Source of the DNA: Massilia agri
GTDB taxonomy: Bacteria; Pseudomonadota; Gammaproteobacteria; Burkholderiales; Burkholderiaceae_D
NCBI RefSeq assembly: GCF_024753255.1
Contig: NZ_JANUHA010000006.1
Location: forward strand, 62,001-126,000
Direction: 5' to 3'
DNA: 64,000 nucleotides
Shown here: piece by piece, positions 8,968 through 19,768 of the stretch
Position numbering within the stretch: position 1 is the stretch's first letter
Layout: each line of letters opens with the position of its first letter
Notes under the pieces: model-generated
Seen by the model: only the letters and a program-made list of their open reading frames with translations
Databases searched by the model: none
What the model was told of the DNA's origin: nothing
Program-made: the position numbers and the translations under genes

Positions 8968-9696
8968 ATGGACTGGCACACATTGGCAAGGCAGCTCTTC
9001 CCCGAGGGCCACGATATCCTCGAACACGATCACTTCCTGTCCGGCACCGCCCAGGTGGAAGGCAAGGCGATCGACGTGATCGGCACCACCGGCCACGTCC
9101 CGATCGGCATCGAGATCGCATTGAGCCAGGCCCGCGCCGTCCTGCGCACCGTGCAGGAGCATCCCGGACGCCCGATCCTGATCCTGATCGACACCGTTGG
9201 CCAGCGCCTGCGCCACCGCGACGAGATGTTGGGCATCAACAGCTACATGGCCCACCTCGGCAAGTGCGTCGACCTGGCGCGCCGCAAGGGCCACACCGTG
9301 GTCGGCCTCGTGTACGACCAGGCCCTCTCCGGCGGTTTCATCACCAGCGGCCTGATCGCGAGCAGCTGCTACGCGCTGCCGCAGGCGACCATCCGCGTGA
9401 TGGGCCTGCCGGCCATGGCGCGCATCACCAAGGTGCCGGAAGAACGCCTGACCGAACTCGCCAAGGACAATCCGGTCTTCGCACCGGGCCCCGAGAACTA
9501 CCTGCGCATGGGTGGCCTGCACGGCATCTGGCGGGTTGGCCAGGATGCGGACCTCGCGGGCGAGCTGGCGCGGGCACTGGCCGGCAGCCCGGTCGAGGAC
9601 GTGCGCATGGCCCTGGGCCGCGAGCGTGGCGGGCGGATGCTGGCACAGACGGTCGCGGAAAGCGTGAGGACGGGCAGCCATGTTCGCCCGGCATGA
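8968..9696 (+). CDS. mdcE: Malonate decarboxylase gamma subunit
   Basis: This 242-residue partner of MdcD forms the decarboxylase core of the biotin-independent enzyme. Visible family stretches are ILIDTVGQRLRHRDEMLGI and LVYDQALSGGFITSGLIASS, the latter forming the second half of the carboxyltransferase-type site. The last 17 bases overlap the start of mdcG in another frame. Confidence 0.94.
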   Translation: MDWHTLARQLFPEGHDILEHDHFLSGTAQVEGKAIDVIGTTGHVPIGIEIALSQARAVLRTVQEHPGRPILILIDTVGQRLRHRDEMLGINSYMAHLGKCVDLARRKGHTVVGLVYDQALSGGFITSGLIASSCYALPQATIRVMGLPAMARITKVPEERLTELAKDNPVFAPGPENYLRMGGLHGIWRVGQDADLAGELARALAGSPVEDVRMALGRERGGRMLAQTVAESVRTGSHVRPA

Positions 9697-10360
9697 CCTG
9701 GTCTGGCTGACCCACCGCGGCTGGGACCGCGTGCGCGCCGGCGCGCCGCAGGATGCGCTCGTTCACCTCGACACCTGGCGCGAGGCCGGCTGGCCCGCCG
9801 TGGTGCGTCGCGCCGAGATGGACCTCGCCGCCAGCGAGGTGGCGATCGGCTTCGCCATGCCTCCGCGTGCGGTCGACGGGAACAAGCTGCGCGTCGCCTG
9901 CCGGGTGGAGCTGTCCGACGTCAAGCGCCGTACCCGGGCGCTGCCCCTGGTCGGCGCGCTCGATGCGGTGCCGGTCGAATGGCGCGAAGGACTCGCCCGC
10001 CTCGAGCAGGAAGCCGCCGGCGCCGGGCTTGGGCTGGCGGTCTACGGCTCGGTGGCGCTGGAGGCGCTGACCGGACAGCATTATGTGCGCCCGGAATCCG
10101 ATATCGACCTGCTGCTGCGGCCCCTGAGCCGGGCGCAGCTGATGACCGGCCTCGCGCTGCTGGCCGCCCACGCGCAGGCGCTGCCGCTCGATGGCGAAGT
10201 CGTCTTCCCCGACGGACGCGCCGTGGCCTGGAAGGAGCTGCGCGCGGCCTTCGACAGCGCGGCCGGCACGCGGGTGCTGGCCAAGGCGCTCGAGCGGGTG
10301 GCGCTGGTCAAGCCGGAAGAACTGATTGCAACACTGGAAGACGTGAAATGGCTGAACTGA
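9680..10360 (+). CDS. mdcG: Phosphoribosyl-dephospho-CoA transferase (holo-ACP synthase) MdcG
   Basis: MdcG transfers the prosthetic group made by MdcB onto apo-MdcC. The 226-residue protein carries a nucleotidyltransferase signature: YGSVALEAL followed by ESDIDLLL, with the GS pair and the DxD metal-binding aspartates. It overlaps mdcE by 17 bp and mdcB by 13 bp, so the three are likely translationally coupled. Confidence 0.93.
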   Translation: MFARHDLVWLTHRGWDRVRAGAPQDALVHLDTWREAGWPAVVRRAEMDLAASEVAIGFAMPPRAVDGNKLRVACRVELSDVKRRTRALPLVGALDAVPVEWREGLARLEQEAAGAGLGLAVYGSVALEALTGQHYVRPESDIDLLLRPLSRAQLMTGLALLAAHAQALPLDGEVVFPDGRAVAWKELRAAFDSAAGTRVLAKALERVALVKPEELIATLEDVKWLN

Positions 10361-11253
10361 GCGCACTCCTGGCCCCCAGGACGGTGAGAACGCCGGCCAC
10401 GGTGGCGGCGCCGGTCGGCGACCGCAAGTTCTGCCGGCGCATCGCGCGCCTGGCGGTGCGCAGCCTGTATGCCGAACTGGCCCTGTATCCGAAGCCCGGC
10501 CTGATCTCGCTGGTCGACAACGGCAGCCACGAAGACATGACGGCCGAGACCTTCTTGCGCAGCATGTTCGCACTGCGCCGCTATTTCCTGGACATCGCCG
10601 AGGCGGGCATGGCGGGGGCGCCTTTCGCCGAACTGAAGCGCTTAGGGCTTGCCGCCGAGGAGCGTATGCTGCGCGCCACGCTCGGCACCAACACCCACCG
10701 CGGCGCGATCTTCTGCCTGGGCCTCCTGTCCGCGGCGATCGGACGCTGCCGGGCAGCCGGGGCGTGCCTGTCTCCAGGCGCGATTCGGAATGCCTTGATT
10801 GAACACTGGGGAACTGAGCTTGGCGCCCACAGCGTCGACGCCGGCACGCAATCCCACGGCGCGAAAGCGCTCCGGCGCTACGCCGCGACCGGCGCGCGCG
10901 AGGAGGGCGCACGCGGCTTCCCCTCGGTGTTCGAGGTCGGCCTGCCGGCCCTGCGGCGCACGCTGGGCCAGGGGCGCGGCATGCGCCGGGCGCGCATCGA
11001 CGCGCTGTTCTCGCTGATGGCGCACATCAGCGACACCAATGTCTACCACCGCGGCGGCATCAACGGCGCGCTGACGGTGCGCAGCCAGGCGCGCGCCTTC
11101 GTCGCACGCGGCGGCAGCGCGGCGCCGGACTGGGAAGCGCGCGCGCTGGCCCGCCACCGCGATTTCGTCGCGGCGCGCCTGTCGCCGGGCGGGGCGGCCG
11201 ACCTGCTGGGCGCCGTGTGCTTCGTGCATGCCGCCTGCGGCGGCGAGGGCTGA
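10348..11253 (+). CDS. mdcB: Triphosphoribosyl-dephospho-CoA synthase MdcB
   Basis: MdcB condenses dephospho-CoA with ATP to give 2'-(5''-triphosphoribosyl)-3'-dephospho-CoA, the precursor of the MdcC prosthetic group. The 301-residue protein has the CitG/MdcB family blocks ALYPKPGLISLVDNGSHEDM, LGTNTHRGAIFCLGLL and DTNVYHRGG. I start at the ATG at 10348, inside the end of mdcG, because the conserved domain begins about 35 residues later and the upstream frame is an antisense-like low-complexity stretch. Confidence 0.93.
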   Translation: MAELSALLAPRTVRTPATVAAPVGDRKFCRRIARLAVRSLYAELALYPKPGLISLVDNGSHEDMTAETFLRSMFALRRYFLDIAEAGMAGAPFAELKRLGLAAEERMLRATLGTNTHRGAIFCLGLLSAAIGRCRAAGACLSPGAIRNALIEHWGTELGAHSVDAGTQSHGAKALRRYAATGAREEGARGFPSVFEVGLPALRRTLGQGRGMRRARIDALFSLMAHISDTNVYHRGGINGALTVRSQARAFVARGGSAAPDWEARALARHRDFVAARLSPGGAADLLGAVCFVHAACGGEG

Positions 11254-11254
11254 A

Positions 11255-12172
11255 ATGGCGGGCCGGCTCCTCGTCCTCTGTCCCGGCCAGGGTGCGCAGC
11301 ATCCGGCCATGTTCGACATGGCGCGCAGCGACCCGGCCGCCTCCAGGGAGCTGGAGGACTGGCTTGCCGACCCGGCGCTGGCGCCCCTCTCGGGCGGCGC
11401 CTCGCTCTTCGCCAACCAGCTCGCCCAGCCGGCGATCGTGGCGGCGACGCTGGCCATGTGGACGGCGCTGCGTGACACGATTCCCGCACCGTCATTGGTG
11501 GCCGGCTACAGCATCGGCGAACTGGCCGCCTACGGCGTTGCCGGCGCGCTCGCTTCCCTGGACCTGGTGCGGATCGCGGCCGAGCGTGCGCGGCTCATGG
11601 ACGCCTGCGTCGACGAGCGTGCGGCGCAGGGCATGGTGGCCCTGTCCGGCATGCCGCATGGCGCCATCGAAGCATTGCTGGCACGTTTCGGCTTCCATCC
11701 GGCGATCTTGACCGGGGAGGATGCCGTGGTCGCAGGCGGCCCTGCTGCGGCGCGCGAAGCGCTGGCTGAAGCCGTCCTTGCCGCGGGTGGCCGCGCGACC
11801 GCGTTGCCGGTCGAGGTGGCGTCGCACACCCCGCTGCTGCAGGGAGCGGTGATGCCATTCGCCGAGCTGCTGGCGCGCCAGGCCTGGTCGGCGCCGGCGT
11901 TTCCCGTCCTGTCCGGCATCTCGGCCGAGCAGGTGGAGGATGCCAGGCTGGCCACGCGCGTGCTCTCGCGCCAAATCGCGGAACCGATCCGCTGGATGGA
12001 CTGCATGGATGCCTGCGTCGAGACGGGCGTCACGGTTGCGCTCGAACTCGGCCCCGGCGCCGCGCTGTCCCGCATGTTGCAGGCGCGCCACCCTCACATT
12101 GCCTGTCGTTCTGTCACGGAATTCCGCTCGCTGGACGGGATACGCTCCTGGCTGGGGAAGCAGCTCGAATAA
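11255..12172 (+). CDS. mdcH: Malonyl-CoA:ACP transacylase, malonate decarboxylase epsilon subunit
   Basis: MdcH primes the carrier protein by loading malonyl groups from malonyl-CoA, so that the catalytic cycle can begin. The 305-residue protein is a FabD-type acyltransferase: GQGAQ at residues 11-15, the nucleophile elbow GYSIGE with Ser86, and a catalytic-histidine motif ASHTPLL with His191. The ATG at 11255 lies one base after the mdcB stop; an upstream in-frame start at 11228 would overlap mdcB. This is the last gene of the malonate cluster. Confidence 0.93.
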   Translation: MAGRLLVLCPGQGAQHPAMFDMARSDPAASRELEDWLADPALAPLSGGASLFANQLAQPAIVAATLAMWTALRDTIPAPSLVAGYSIGELAAYGVAGALASLDLVRIAAERARLMDACVDERAAQGMVALSGMPHGAIEALLARFGFHPAILTGEDAVVAGGPAAAREALAEAVLAAGGRATALPVEVASHTPLLQGAVMPFAELLARQAWSAPAFPVLSGISAEQVEDARLATRVLSRQIAEPIRWMDCMDACVETGVTVALELGPGAALSRMLQARHPHIACRSVTEFRSLDGIRSWLGKQLE

Positions 12173-12177
12173 CATTC

Positions 12178-12195
12178 ACCAGATCGATATCTGGT
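12178..12195. promoter_or_regulatory. 18-bp palindrome upstream of the 46-codon small gene
   Basis: ACCAGAT-CGAT-ATCTGGT is a perfect inverted repeat with 7-bp arms, five bases after the mdcH stop and 14 bp before the predicted -35 of the small gene. Its size and position fit a regulator binding site; its form is loosely like LuxR-type boxes. No such regulator is encoded nearby. Confidence 0.45.
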
Positions 12196-12209
12196 ATTGC
12201 AAATCAGAA

Positions 12210-12239
12210 TTGGAAATTCCACCGACTCGCCTCTATAAC
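12210..12239 (+). promoter_or_regulatory. Predicted sigma-70 promoter for the 46-codon small gene
   Basis: TTGGAA (12210-12215) and TATAAC (12234-12239) are separated by 18 bp, in an AT-rich patch that stands out from the surrounding sequence. Transcription would start near 12246, giving a leader of about 70 bases. Confidence 0.5.
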
Positions 12240-12318
12240 GGTAGTACTGGATCGCGTTTGCGATCGAACCGTTTCGCAGGGCCGCTCCGAATGGGTCCTG
12301 CACCAGAAGGAGTCGTGC

Positions 12319-12459
12319 ATGAAAAACCTGTTCAACAACGTCGCCCGCGTGCTGCTCGCAGCCGCCAATGGCCGCGCCCTGAACGTGCTGCGCAAGCAGG
12401 CCGAACTGTCCAAGCCTTTCCACGTCGAGTTCCGCTCGAACGCCGGCGGCTGGAACTGA
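12319..12459 (+). CDS. Small protein of 46 residues, unknown function
   Basis: The frame begins MKNLFNNVARVLLAAANGRA and ends EFRSNAGGWN. It is basic and amphipathic in its first half (positions 4-30 could form a helix) and has a Gly-Gly-Trp-Asn tail. An AGAAGGAG ribosome binding site lies at the right distance before the ATG. A promoter, an upstream palindrome and a downstream terminator make it a complete transcription unit separate from the malonate operon. I recognise no family. It could be a membrane-associated regulatory peptide or the precursor of a secreted one, but no export or modification gene is adjacent. Confidence 0.62.
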   Translation: MKNLFNNVARVLLAAANGRALNVLRKQAELSKPFHVEFRSNAGGWN

Positions 12460-12499
12460 GCGACAAGAAGACCCCGCCCATGTCGATGGGCGAAACGGG

Positions 12500-12540
12500 A
12501 AGGGCCGGCTTCGCGCAGCGAATCCGGCCCTTCTTCTTTG
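12500..12540 (+). terminator. Rho-independent terminator after the small gene
   Basis: AAGGGCCGG (12500-12508) pairs with CCGGCCCTT (12524-12532), followed by a pyrimidine-rich CTTCTTTG. A smaller hairpin, CCCAT/ATGGG, precedes it at about 12479-12491. The same stem could also serve the convergent lipoprotein gene, whose stop is at 12558. Confidence 0.75.
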
Positions 12541-12557
12541 TTGGTCGACGCGGGGCG

Positions 12558-13070
12558 CTATTTTTCGACGAGCGCTCGCGTGCCCGCCAACTGGTCGATC
12601 CTGTCGGCCAGCGAAACGATGCGCGCGGAAGGAATGTCCCGGCCCTCGCAGCCGAAGTAATAGTTCACGCTCCGGGTCCGTCCGTCCCGCCTGACCGCAA
12701 GGGTCAGCGAGGGAGCGTCGGTGATGACGTTCTCGCATCCGTCGGCTTCGTCCTGGTAGCTTCTGCGCAGCGTATCGAAGCGCGAGGCCTGAATCGCTTT
12801 CGCCAGCTGGTCCACCGCGCGCCGGTCGATGCGGGTTTCGCGCACGCCGGTCGTCTTCACGAATGCCTCGCCGGTATAGCGCACCCGCCCTTCTTCGAAC
12901 ACCTCGACTTCGTACACGGGACATTCGCCGTAGCAGGCCGATCTTCCCAGGTAGACCACCTCGTAGCCTTCGACAGGCCAGGGGGCCTGTTCCCACGGCG
13001 GGACGCTGTCCGAGCATCCGGACAGCAGCAATGCCGCAGCCGCGGCGATCCATTTTCCTTGCATTCTCAT
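12558..13070 (-). CDS. DUF6438-type lipoprotein
   Basis: This 170-residue protein starts with a lipoprotein signal peptide (MRMQGKW, hydrophobic core, lipobox LLSGC with the lipidated Cys near residue 19). The body contains YLGRSACYGECPVYEVEVFEEG, typical of the uncharacterised DUF6438 family, with a conserved pair of cysteines (CYGEC) and a later pair (DGCENV, YFGCEG). It is probably anchored on the periplasmic side. The function is unknown. The ATG at 13070 gives the compact signal peptide; longer in-frame versions run through the divergent acetyltransferase gene. Confidence 0.8.
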   Translation of the reverse strand: MRMQGKWIAAAAALLLSGCSDSVPPWEQAPWPVEGYEVVYLGRSACYGECPVYEVEVFEEGRVRYTGEAFVKTTGVRETRIDRRAVDQLAKAIQASRFDTLRRSYQDEADGCENVITDAPSLTLAVRRDGRTRSVNYYFGCEGRDIPSARIVSLADRIDQLAGTRALVEK

Positions 13071-13172
13071 GCGCGCATCATACCCTGGCTGCGGAGGGTG
13101 GGAATGCGTGAAAATCCGGCGCGGCAAGGCCGATATACTCGTCAGGTTCGCACAAGGAGAGACGAGAATCGG

Positions 13173-13706
13173 ATGGACTGCTTCATACGACCTTATCGAC
13201 CGGCTGACCGCGAGGCGGTCGACCGCGTGGCGCTGGCCGCCTTCTCGCAATACGCGCATGCCTACCCCGACTGGCCGGGCTTCAGCGCGCGCATCGCCCG
13301 CACCTCGGCGCTCGCGAGCCAGGCCGAGCTCCTCGTCGCGGACGACGCGGGCGACATCCTGGGCGCGGTCCTGCACGTCGCGCCCGGCAAGCCGCGCAGC
13401 GCGATCTTCCCCGACGAGTGGGCGCTCATCCGCATGCTGGTCGTCGACCCAGAACAGCGCGGCCGGGGCATCGGCCGCCAGTTGATGGCCGCCTGCCTGC
13501 GTCATGCGATCCGCGACGGCGCGCCCGCGATCGGCCTGCACACCAGCCCCATGATGGAGACCGCCTTGCGGCTCTACACCACCCTCGGCTTCACGCGCGA
13601 CCGCGACCTCGATCCGATCGACGGCGTCTCCTATGGCCACTACGTGCTGCCGGCCGAACGTTTGCAGGCGGCGCTGGACTGGCTGTCGAACCGGCCGGTG
13701 CGCTGA
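13173..13706 (+). CDS. GNAT-family N-acetyltransferase
   Basis: This 177-residue protein has the GNAT fold. Motif A is LIRMLVVDPEQRGRGIGRQL, in which the RGRGIG loop binds the pyrophosphate of acetyl-CoA. Motif B follows as LHTSPMMETALRLYTTLGF. The acceptor substrate cannot be inferred. An AAGGAGA sequence lies 19 bp before the ATG at 13173, farther than usual. The stop is one base from the convergent DUF3626 gene. Confidence 0.87.
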   Translation: MDCFIRPYRPADREAVDRVALAAFSQYAHAYPDWPGFSARIARTSALASQAELLVADDAGDILGAVLHVAPGKPRSAIFPDEWALIRMLVVDPEQRGRGIGRQLMAACLRHAIRDGAPAIGLHTSPMMETALRLYTTLGFTRDRDLDPIDGVSYGHYVLPAERLQAALDWLSNRPVR

Positions 13707-13707
13707 T

Positions 13708-14553
13708 TCAGGCAGCCGACAGGTCCCCGAACCTGGCGAGGACGTGCCAGACCTTCTTCAACTGCTGCGCATCGTGGCGGCCGCTCCTTGCCGCCTGTCC
13801 CAGCAGCGCCGGATCGAGCCAGCCCGCATGGGCGATCGCGGCGGCGAGATCCACGATGTCGCGGCCCCGATAGGCTGCATGGTGCTGCAAGGCGGCCAGC
13901 GGCAGGCGAAAACCCGGGTGCCATTCGAGCGCGCAGGGCAGGCGCCTTGCCTGCGCTTCGATCTCCGTCCCCCGGTAGCAGGGATCCAGTACCAGCGCCT
14001 CCACATCCGCCTGCAGGCGTAGCGGCCCGTGGACATGGGCTTCCACGTAATCGTCGAGGCGATCCTTGTCGTCGCCGACGGCGCGCGCGACCAGGTCGCA
14101 GCATTCGCGCACGCCGAAGTGCTGCGGATCGAAGACGCTGTCCGGATAACAGAAAGTGCAGCGCGCCAGCACCTCGGGACGCAGGCGGAAGTGAGCGGAC
14201 CCGAAGCGCGGCGAGCCCCCGGCGGCGCGTCCCAGATGGTTCAGGGCGCCGTACTTCGGCCGCTCGCCGGGTAGCGCCACGTCGTAGGCGCCGCCGAACA
14301 TCCGGCTTTCCCAGTCCCAGCGCGCGCCGCCCGCATGCGCCGTGAGGCCGCCATTGCTGGTGCCGGTCTCGAACTGCGAGCGGTAGACGCCTTCCCCGGC
14401 CATGCGCCGCAGGATGGGCATGCCGCCATGGAGCCGGTCAGGGTGGAAGTTGAGCGTGATGCGCAAGCCGGGATCCAGCGGGCCGCCCGCACTCTGTCCG
14501 CGCACGAAGTCGATCGCGGCGGCCTGGCAGGGGTTCAGGGGAGGGCGGCTCAT
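13708..14553 (-). CDS. DUF3626 domain protein
   Basis: The 281-residue protein contains the DUF3626 signature near its start (RITLNFHPDRL, then GVYRSQFETGTSNGG) and a conserved central part (GAYD, YGALNHLG, GSAHFRL). The family has no established biochemical role; the conserved His, Asp and Arg residues suggest an enzyme. It is followed on the same strand by nothing and preceded, 13 bp away, by the FemAB-like acyltransferase gene, so the two may be one transcription unit. Confidence 0.82.
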   Translation of the reverse strand: MSRPPLNPCQAAAIDFVRGQSAGGPLDPGLRITLNFHPDRLHGGMPILRRMAGEGVYRSQFETGTSNGGLTAHAGGARWDWESRMFGGAYDVALPGERPKYGALNHLGRAAGGSPRFGSAHFRLRPEVLARCTFCYPDSVFDPQHFGVRECCDLVARAVGDDKDRLDDYVEAHVHGPLRLQADVEALVLDPCYRGTEIEAQARRLPCALEWHPGFRLPLAALQHHAAYRGRDIVDLAAAIAHAGWLDPALLGQAARSGRHDAQQLKKVWHVLARFGDLSAA

Positions 14554-14565
14554 CGCCCCATCATA

Positions 14566-15699
14566 TCAACGCTTGAAGGGATTGCGTTCGTTCAGCTCAT
14601 CCATGTAGTCGTCGATCCCGCCTTTCTCGCGCTCCAGGAAGCGTTCGATCGCATCGGCAAACGATGGGTGGGCCAGCCAGTGCGCCGACCAGGTACGGGT
14701 CGGCAGGAAGCCGCGCGCCATCTTGTGCTCGCCCTGTGCGCCGCCCTCGAAGGCCCCGATGCCCTGTTCGATGCAGAACTCCAGCGGCTGGTAATAGGCC
14801 GCCTCGAAGTGCAGGCAGGGCACGTGTTCCAGCTCGCCCCAGTAGCGCCCGAACAGCGTGGTCTCGTTGTGGATGACGAGGGAAGCCGCGATGTCGCGTC
14901 CTTCGCGCGACGCGATCACGAGCAGGATGTTGTCCGGCATGGTCTCGCCGATGCGGCGGAAGAAGTCGAGGTTGAGATAAGGCGTCGAGTAATGCGCCTG
15001 GTAGGTGCGCCGGTAGCAGCGGTTGAACAGCACCCATTCCGAATCCGTCACGTCACGTCCCCGCACCCGGCGTAACGTGACGCCGGCCTCTGCTACCTTC
15101 CTGCGCTCGGCCCGGATGTTCTTGCGCTTCTTCTGCTCCAGCGTCGCCAGGAACTCGTCGAAGCTCTTGTAGCCCTGGTTCAGCCAGTGAAACTGCACGC
15201 CGCTGCGCAGCATGAAGCCCGCCTCCCGCAGCTGGCGCGCGTGTTCCTCGGGCGGGAACAGCACGTGGGTGGACGAGACCTCGGTCGCTGCCTGCGTGGC
15301 TGCCAGCACGTCGATCAGTGCGGCCCTGGCCTCGGCATCGACCGCCATCAGGCGCGGGCCCGCCACCGGCGTGAAAGGAATCGCCGAGAGCAGCTTCGGG
15401 TAGTACGCGAGTCCGTGGCGTTGATAGGCGTCGGCCCAGGCCCAGTCGAACACGTACTCCCCGTAGGAGTGGCCCTTGACATAGAGGGGCAGGGCGGCGG
15501 CCAGCTCCTCGCCATCGTAGAGGACGATGTACTGCGGCTGCCAGCCGGTCTCCGGCGCCGCGCTGCCGGATGCGTGCAGGGCGTGGAGAAAAGCGAAAGA
15601 CAGGAAGGGATTGGATTCTTCCTGTGCGGCGACCAGCGCGTCCCACTGCCGCTGGCCGATATCAAGCAAGGAAGAAGCGATATGCGTGCGATAATTCAA
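14566..15699 (-). CDS. FemAB-like GNAT acyltransferase (DUF482 type)
   Basis: The roughly 377-residue protein matches the DUF482/peptidogalycan family: NPFLSFAFLHALHASGSAAP near the start, KKRKNIRAERRKVAEAGV in the middle and GRYWGELEHVPCLHFEAAYY near the end. These proteins have two GNAT-like lobes related to FemAB aminoacyltransferases; the physiological acceptor is unknown. No ATG lies near the start. I prefer a TTG at 15699, preceded by AGGGA at a fitting distance. A TTG at 15780 would also be in frame but overlaps the divergent nadE start by 20 bp with a badly placed ribosome binding site. Confidence 0.82.
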   Translation of the reverse strand: MNYRTHIASSLLDIGQRQWDALVAAQEESNPFLSFAFLHALHASGSAAPETGWQPQYIVLYDGEELAAALPLYVKGHSYGEYVFDWAWADAYQRHGLAYYPKLLSAIPFTPVAGPRLMAVDAEARAALIDVLAATQAATEVSSTHVLFPPEEHARQLREAGFMLRSGVQFHWLNQGYKSFDEFLATLEQKKRKNIRAERRKVAEAGVTLRRVRGRDVTDSEWVLFNRCYRRTYQAHYSTPYLNLDFFRRIGETMPDNILLVIASREGRDIAASLVIHNETTLFGRYWGELEHVPCLHFEAAYYQPLEFCIEQGIGAFEGGAQGEHKMARGFLPTRTWSAHWLAHPSFADAIERFLEREKGGIDDYMDELNERNPFKR

Positions 15700-15760
15700 A
15701 ATGACATCCCTAAGGTATTGATGAGAGCCGACTTTGTTCGGACGTCCGAAAGACTCACCA

Positions 15761-18163
<2,403 letters not shown>

Positions 18164-18271
18164 GCGGCATTCGGAATTCAGCTTTTGTAGGCCTTTTCTT
18201 GCGCACGCAAGCGAAGCGTGGTCAATCGTACGGCGGAAAGATGCGTTAAGATAGTTGAAAGATTATCTATT

Positions 18272-18289
18272 TGACAATTACCCTTGTCA
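18272..18289. promoter_or_regulatory. Inverted repeat upstream of the KaiC-family gene
   Basis: TGACAA-N6-TTGTCA is a perfect 6-6-6 inverted repeat in an AT-rich patch, ending 27 bp before the ATG at 18317. It looks like a dimeric-regulator operator over or beside the promoter. It also overlaps an alternative TTG start at 18284, which argues against that start. Confidence 0.45.
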
Positions 18290-18316
18290 TCGCTCCTCAA
18301 CCCATGCATAGACCTC

Positions 18317-19768
18317 ATGAGCGACATTGAGAAGATTCATACCGGTATTCCCGAACTCGACCAGGTGCTGCGGGGCGGGCTGCCCAGGCAGCGCATCCAC
18401 CTGATCGAGGGACGGCCTGGGACCGGCAAGACCACCATCGGCCTGCGCTTCCTGATCGACGGCGCCGAAAAGGGCGAGCGCTGCCTGTACATATCGCTGT
18501 CCGAGACCGTGGAGGAGTTGCAGGCGACCGCGCGCAGCCATGGCTGGTCGCTCGACGGTATCGACGTGAGAGAGGTGGTGCCTGCCGAATCCCAGCTGGA
18601 GCGCCAGCAGAGCGTGCTGTTTCCCTCCGAGGCGGAACTGAGCCAGACCATCGGGGCCATCACGGACACCATCCAGGAGCGCCAGCCGGTGCGTATCGTG
18701 ATCGACTCGATGTCGGAACTGCGCATGGTCGCCAACGATCCGATGCGTTACCGTCGCCAGATCGTCGCGCTCAAGCGCTTTCTCCTGCAGCAGGACTGCA
18801 CCACGCTCCTGATGGACGACCTCACCGACGAGCCGCGCCAGTTCGACCTGCAGGGCACGGTGCACGGGGTGATCACGCTCGACCAGCGCGAGCGCGAATT
18901 CGGCGCGGCGCGCCGGCGCCTGCGGGTGGTCAAGATGCGCGGCGCCGAGTTCCAGAGCGGCTGGCATGACTTCGCCATCACCTCCAGCGAAATCTATGTC
19001 TTCCCCAGCCTGATCGCCGAAGAGCACCAGGGCCAGCGCACGCGCGAGGCGGTGACCAGCGAGGTCGCGGAACTCGATGCGATGCTGTGCGGCGGCCTGG
19101 TGCGCGGCACCTCGGCCATGATCCTGGGGCCGACCGGGGTCGGCAAATCCTCGCTGGCCCTGCAATACGCCAACGTGGCGGCCGAGCGCGGCGAGCACGT
19201 GGCGTATTTCGCTTTCGACGAGACCAAGGACACCTTGCTCGACCGTGCCAATGGCCTGTCGATGCGGGCCGGCGGCGCGATCGATTCCGGGAATATCTTC
19301 TGGGAGCGGATCAACCCGACCCGCATCACGCCGGGCGAATTCATCTGGAAGGTGCGGCGCCAGGTGGAAGACCACGATGCCGCGGTGGTTGTCATCGACA
19401 GCCTGAATTCCTACCTCGAGACCATGCACGAGGAGATGGCGCTGATGCTGCAGATGCACGAGCTGCTGAGCTACCTGGCGAACCAGGGCGTGCTCTCGCT
19501 CCTGATCGTCAACCAGTCCGGCGTGCTGCAGGACGTGCGCGACACCCTGGACGTCGGCTTCATCAGCGACACGGTGATCCTGCTGCGCTACTTCGAGGCG
19601 GAGGGTTCGGTGCGCAAGGCGATCTCGGTGGTCAAGAAGCGTCCCGGACGCCACGAGACCAGCATCCGCGAGTTTTCGCTGACCAGCCAGGGAATGTCGG
19701 TCGGCGAGCGGCTCGAGGACTTCCAGGGCGTGCTGACCGGCGTGCCGCGCATCGCGTCCGGGCCATGA
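18317..19768 (+). CDS. KaiC-family RecA-like ATPase with two domains
   Basis: The 483-residue protein has two KaiC domains. Domain 1 has Walker A GRPGTGKTT at residues 32-40 and a following ISLSET motif; domain 2 has GPTGVGKSS and the Walker-B-like AAVVVIDSLNSY. Cyanobacterial KaiC is an autokinase clock protein, but no kaiA or kaiB is seen here. Such KaiC homologues in other bacteria are linked to stress signalling. It overlaps the following hybrid histidine kinase by ATGA, so they are translationally coupled and probably act together. Confidence 0.88.
   Translation: MSDIEKIHTGIPELDQVLRGGLPRQRIHLIEGRPGTGKTTIGLRFLIDGAEKGERCLYISLSETVEELQATARSHGWSLDGIDVREVVPAESQLERQQSVLFPSEAELSQTIGAITDTIQERQPVRIVIDSMSELRMVANDPMRYRRQIVALKRFLLQQDCTTLLMDDLTDEPRQFDLQGTVHGVITLDQREREFGAARRRLRVVKMRGAEFQSGWHDFAITSSEIYVFPSLIAEEHQGQRTREAVTSEVAELDAMLCGGLVRGTSAMILGPTGVGKSSLALQYANVAAERGEHVAYFAFDETKDTLLDRANGLSMRAGGAIDSGNIFWERINPTRITPGEFIWKVRRQVEDHDAAVVVIDSLNSYLETMHEEMALMLQMHELLSYLANQGVLSLLIVNQSGVLQDVRDTLDVGFISDTVILLRYFEAEGSVRKAISVVKKRPGRHETSIREFSLTSQGMSVGERLEDFQGVLTGVPRIASGP

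Noticed and set aside
18317..19768. A circadian clock
   Set aside because: Only a KaiC-family protein is present; no kaiA or kaiB gene lies nearby, and many bacteria have KaiC-like ATPases unrelated to clocks.
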